Source: Bacteroides caecigallinarum
GTDB lineage: Bacteria > Bacteroidota > Bacteroidia > Bacteroidales > Bacteroidaceae
Length of the DNA stretch: 64,000 bases
Reading direction: 5' to 3'
Assembly (NCBI RefSeq): GCF_016902295.1
Contig: NZ_JACJLQ010000004.1
Location: 1-64,000 of the forward strand
Below, one piece after another: positions 60,843-64,000 of this stretch. How positions within the stretch are numbered: position 1 is the first letter of the stretch; the number at the start of each line of letters is the position of its first letter. Position numbers and translations under genes: made by a program. Under the pieces are notes generated by a model. It worked only from the letters and a program-made list of their open reading frames with translations. It did not search any database and had not been told where the DNA came from.

Positions 60843-60886
60843 AGTCAAATAGGTGACACAAATAAGTCTAAAAGTTACAATCTGTA
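60843..60886. repeat. 22-bp direct repeat between the divergent GH30 and GH43 genes
   Basis: AGTCAAATAGGTGAC (60843) recurs as AGTCTAAAAGTTAC (60865), exactly 22 bases apart, in the 250-base shared upstream region. Its complement, TGTCACCTATTT, partly resembles the TGTCCTATTT element upstream of susC. It is a candidate site for the galactan regulator. Confidence 0.55.
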
Positions 60887-60983
60887 TTGTATTACATTTC
60901 ATGATTGTTTATATGTGTCATTATGAATGATTTGGTATCTTTCTTTGACTGTTTTTAGTATATATTTTTATTTATATATATTA

Positions 60984-60991
60984 TATATTTG
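60984..60991 (+). promoter_or_regulatory. putative -7 box of the GH43-GH35 unit
   Basis: It reads TATATTTG followed by CAAAC, matching TAnnTTTG, 30 bases before the GH43 start codon. It is separated from the direct repeat at 60843-60886 by about 100 bases of AT-rich DNA. Confidence 0.5.
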
Positions 60992-61021
60992 CAAACATGA
61001 ATTAATTTTTATCTAATAAAC

Positions 61022-62947
61022 ATGAGGACAATATTTTTATCAATCATTACCATTTTGGCCGGTTTTTCAAGTTTGATGGCCAATGTTTTGGAGAAGATAA
61101 CTGAAAAGGATTTTGCCGGTTATCTTTTTGTGTATTTTACAGGTAATGATATCAAGGAAGAGGCCATACGTTATGCTGTAAGTTATGATGGCTATAACTA
61201 CTATTCTTTAAATGGTAACAATCCTGTTATCTCTTCAGCAGAGATAAGTTCTACAGGTGGTGTACGTGACCCGCATATACTTCGCGGTCATGATGGGAAA
61301 ACATTCTATATGGTTGTAACAGACATGGTTTCTGCCAAAGGTTGGGATTCTAACAGGGCTATGATTCTTTTGAAGTCTGATAATCTTGTAAATTGGAAAC
61401 ATACTGTAATAAACATCCAGCAGAGATATAAAGGTCATGAAGATTTGAAACGTGTGTGGGCTCCGCAGACAATTTATGACGAAGAAGCCGGAAAGTATAT
61501 GATTTATTGGTCTATGCAGCATGGCAGTGGTCCTGACATTATATATTATGCATACGCTAATGATGATTTTAATGATTTGTTAGGCGAACCGAAGCCTTTG
61601 TTCATTCCTGAAAACAAGACATCATGTATTGATGGAGATATAGTGTATAAAGACGGAACTTATTATCTGTTTTATAAGACGGAGGGACATGGTAACGGTA
61701 TCAAAGTAGCGACAACCAAGTCTCTTACTTCTGGCGTATGGGAAGAAAAGCCTGACTACAAGCAGCAGACTAAGGATGCTGTAGAAGGTTCGTGTACTTT
61801 TAAACTGATAGGTCAGGATAAGTATATATTGATGTATGACGTATATATGCGCGGAAAATATCAGTTTACTGAAACAACTGACTTCGAGAACTTTAAGGTT
61901 GTAGATCAGGATATCAGTATGGATTTCCATCCTCGTCATGGAACTGTAATGCCCGTTACACGTGAAGAAATGAAGCGTTTGTTTGATAAATGGGGAAAAC
62001 CTGCCGGATTGGGCGAACTTTCTTTGAATCCTGTACTCCCTGGTTTTCATGCAGATCCTGAGATAATGTATTCAAATAAGACGGGCAAGTATTATATATA
62101 TTCTACAACTGACGGACAGCCTGGTTGGGGAGGATGGTATTTTACAGCCTATTCTTCTGATAATCTGGAAGAGTGGAAATATGAAGGCGTTATACTCGAC
62201 TTGAAATCCGATCAGGTTCAGTGGGCCGACGGAAATGCATGGGCTCCATGTATTGAGGAAGTAAAGGTTAAAGACGGATATAAATATTATTTCTATTATA
62301 GTGGAAACCCTAAAAACGGTGGTGGAAAGGAAATCGGAGTCGCAATAGCGGATAATCCTACGGGACCGTTTAAGGATCTCGGAAAATCAATCATCTCTGA
62401 ATCTCCTGTCGGAGGCGGTCAGCAGATAGATGTTGACGTTTTTACAGATCCTGTTTCAGGTAAATCATACATATATTGGGGTAATGGCTATATGGCTGGT
62501 ACCGAACTTAAGAGGGTTATGGTTTCATTGAAAAAGAAATCAATCACTGTCATGACTCCTGAAGGCGGTACACTGCAGGATTACGCATATCGTGAAGCTC
62601 CATACGTGTTCTACAGAAACGGATTGTATTATTTCATGTGGTCTGTTGACGATACCGGTTCGGCTAATTATCACGTTGCTTATGGAACATCAGATTCACC
62701 ATTGGGCAAGATTAAAGTTGCTGCCGACCCTATTGTCACAATCCAGAACCCTGAAAAAGAAATCTATGGTCCGGCACATAATTCAGTGATTTGCAAGCCT
62801 GGAACAGACGAATGGTATATTGTATATCATAGAATAAACAAATATTATATTGATGGTGAAAAAGCTCCAGGAATTCATCGTGAGGTTTGTATCGACAAGA
62901 TGGAATTCAATGAAGACGGAACAATAAAGAGAGTTCAACTTAATTAA
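61022..62947 (+). CDS. double-domain GH43 glycosidase
   Basis: The 641-residue protein has a signal peptide (ITILAGFSSLMA) followed by two GH43 five-bladed propellers. The first (about 28-330) has base D83 in GVRDPHILRG and acid E255 in AVEGSCTF. The second (about 338-640) has base D345 in FHADPEIM, an Asp at 470 or 472 in QIDVDVF, and acid E525 in YREAPYVF. Both catalytic sets appear intact. Typical activities are alpha-L-arabinofuranosidase, exo-galactanase or xylosidase; the local context favours arabinogalactan side chains. The GH35 gene follows on the same strand. Confidence 0.9.
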   Translation: MRTIFLSIITILAGFSSLMANVLEKITEKDFAGYLFVYFTGNDIKEEAIRYAVSYDGYNYYSLNGNNPVISSAEISSTGGVRDPHILRGHDGKTFYMVVTDMVSAKGWDSNRAMILLKSDNLVNWKHTVINIQQRYKGHEDLKRVWAPQTIYDEEAGKYMIYWSMQHGSGPDIIYYAYANDDFNDLLGEPKPLFIPENKTSCIDGDIVYKDGTYYLFYKTEGHGNGIKVATTKSLTSGVWEEKPDYKQQTKDAVEGSCTFKLIGQDKYILMYDVYMRGKYQFTETTDFENFKVVDQDISMDFHPRHGTVMPVTREEMKRLFDKWGKPAGLGELSLNPVLPGFHADPEIMYSNKTGKYYIYSTTDGQPGWGGWYFTAYSSDNLEEWKYEGVILDLKSDQVQWADGNAWAPCIEEVKVKDGYKYYFYYSGNPKNGGGKEIGVAIADNPTGPFKDLGKSIISESPVGGGQQIDVDVFTDPVSGKSYIYWGNGYMAGTELKRVMVSLKKKSITVMTPEGGTLQDYAYREAPYVFYRNGLYYFMWSVDDTGSANYHVAYGTSDSPLGKIKVAADPIVTIQNPEKEIYGPAHNSVICKPGTDEWYIVYHRINKYYIDGEKAPGIHREVCIDKMEFNEDGTIKRVQLN

Positions 62948-63076
62948 AGAAGTTAGAGAACTTACAGTAAGGTTGGACTTTATAAGTTAAGTTCCGAAGG
63001 TGAGTTTGTATGTCATTTAATATTCAGTCCTAAAGAATTTATTCATTATACCATATAAATCATAAATAAAATCTAA

Positions 63077-64000
63077 ATGAAAAAACTACAGATTAAGGTT
63101 TTTACTGCGCTCTTTGCAGTGATGGCATTATTCTTGGCATCATGTAGCGGAACGCAGAAGGGTACTTTTGAGGTTGGAAAAGGTACTTTCTTGTTGAATG
63201 GTAAGCCTTTTGTCGTTAAGGCTGCCGAAGTTCATTATCCGCGAATTCCTCAACCATATTGGGAACAGCGTATTCTTTCTTGTAAGGCATTAGGTATGAA
63301 TACATTATGCCTTTATGTATTCTGGAATCTTCACGAACAGCAGGAAGGACAGTTCGACTTTACCGGGAACAATGATTTGGCAGCTTTCTGCCGTCTTGCC
63401 CAGAAACATGGAATGTATGTGATTGTCCGTCCGGGACCGTACGTTTGCGCTGAATGGGAAATGGGAGGACTGCCTTGGTGGTTGCTGAAGAAAGAAGATG
63501 TACAGTTGCGTTCCCAGGACCCATATTATATGGAACGTGTGAAAATCTTTATGAACGAGGTAGGCAAACAGCTTGCTGATTTGCAAATTACACGTGGTGG
63601 CAACATCATAATGGTACAGGTCGAGAATGAATTCGGTTCTTACGGCATTGACAAACCATACGTGTCTGCAATACGTGATATAGTAAAAGAAGCCGGATTT
63701 ACTGATGTTCCTCTGTTCCAGTGTGACTGGAGTTCAAACTTTACTAATAACGCCCTTGACGATCTGCTCTGGACAGTTAATTTCGGTACAGGAGCAAATA
63801 TTGACGAACAGTTCAAAAAGTTGAAAGAATTGCGCCCTGAAACTCCGCTTATGTGTAGCGAGTTCTGGAGCGGATGGTTCGACCATTGGGGAAGAAAACA
63901 CGAAACCCGTGATGCTGCGACAATGGTTAGCGGTATTAAAGACATGCTCGACAGAAACATTTCTTTCAGCCTTTACATGACTCACGGAGGTACTACATTC
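63077..64000 (+). CDS. GH35 beta-galactosidase, 5' part (runs off the right edge)
   Basis: The first 308 codons are present, with no stop before the window ends. The protein is a lipoprotein (signal ending MALFLASCSG, lipidated Cys near residue 23) and then a GH35 barrel: NGKPFVVKAAEVHYPRIP, CLYVFWNLHE, RPGPYVCAEW, acid/base E185 in QVENEFGSYG and nucleophile E262 in CSEFWSGWFDHWG. It would remove terminal beta-galactose from oligosaccharides. It lies 129 bases after the GH43 gene, probably in one operon. Confidence 0.92.
   Translation, partial: MKKLQIKVFTALFAVMALFLASCSGTQKGTFEVGKGTFLLNGKPFVVKAAEVHYPRIPQPYWEQRILSCKALGMNTLCLYVFWNLHEQQEGQFDFTGNNDLAAFCRLAQKHGMYVIVRPGPYVCAEWEMGGLPWWLLKKEDVQLRSQDPYYMERVKIFMNEVGKQLADLQITRGGNIIMVQVENEFGSYGIDKPYVSAIRDIVKEAGFTDVPLFQCDWSSNFTNNALDDLLWTVNFGTGANIDEQFKKLKELRPETPLMCSEFWSGWFDHWGRKHETRDAATMVSGIKDMLDRNISFSLYMTHGGTTF

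Noticed and set aside
1-64000. tRNA, rRNA, insertion sequences or prophage genes
   Set aside because: No cloverleaf-like gene, transposase, integrase or phage structural protein was recognised in any intergenic region or reading frame.

Overview
The window is chromosomal DNA from a member of the Bacteroidales, most likely Bacteroidaceae or a close relative. The evidence is a complete polysaccharide utilisation locus (PUL) with SusC, SusD, a surface glycan-binding lipoprotein and a hybrid two-component system; an Oar-like TonB receptor; family-specific proteins (DUF3810, and probably DUF3836); an RNase HI with a viroplasmin domain; and many TAnnTTTG -7 boxes typical of Bacteroidetes sigma factor. 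No tRNA, rRNA, CRISPR array, insertion sequence or phage gene was seen. No gene-free stretch exceeds 300 bases.

Bases 1-6000 hold the end of an unidentified gene, a serine acetyltransferase (cysE), and a compact minus-strand operon for the late steps of cobalamin synthesis (cobU-cobT-cobS-cobC-threonine-phosphate decarboxylase-cbiB). Bases 6100-12700 hold a tiny basic protein, a secreted protein of unknown function, a TonB receptor paired with a glycerophosphodiester phosphodiesterase, and a sialate O-acetylesterase-like SGNH enzyme.

Bases 12700-36100 are mainly housekeeping: RNase HI, argS, a small AraC-type regulator, an M16 peptidase, a LOG-family protein, a PfkB kinase, mnmA, panE, ychF, polA, a polyprenyl synthetase, an apt-uvrC-dtd-mazG-deoC operon, mnmG, ybeY, an SpmA-SpmB fusion and a DUF3810 protein. 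A perfect parS palindrome lies just past the mnmG stop codon. Bases 36300-43000 carry an RND efflux operon (adaptor, pump, TolC-like channel) with a divergent AraC-type regulator.

Bases 43000-64000 are a galactan-degradation region. The minus-strand core (hybrid two-component regulator, SusC, SusD, surface glycan-binding protein, GH53, then a GH2-GH53 fusion) has the composition of the known B. thetaiotaomicron beta-1,4-galactan PUL. It is followed by a Spy-like protein with a metal-ligand-rich tail, a GH30 enzyme, a double-domain GH43 and a GH35 that runs off the end. Together these would bind pectic galactan or arabinogalactan at the surface, cut the backbone, import oligosaccharides, and remove galactose and arabinose in the periplasm.

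The observations most worth following are the GH2-GH53 fusion, the parS site, and a set of short intergenic tandem repeats with unrelated sequences but periods of about one or two helical turns (11 or 20-22 bp). Two 11-bp arrays 34 kb apart share the same unit. All repeats were found by eye, without a statistical control.
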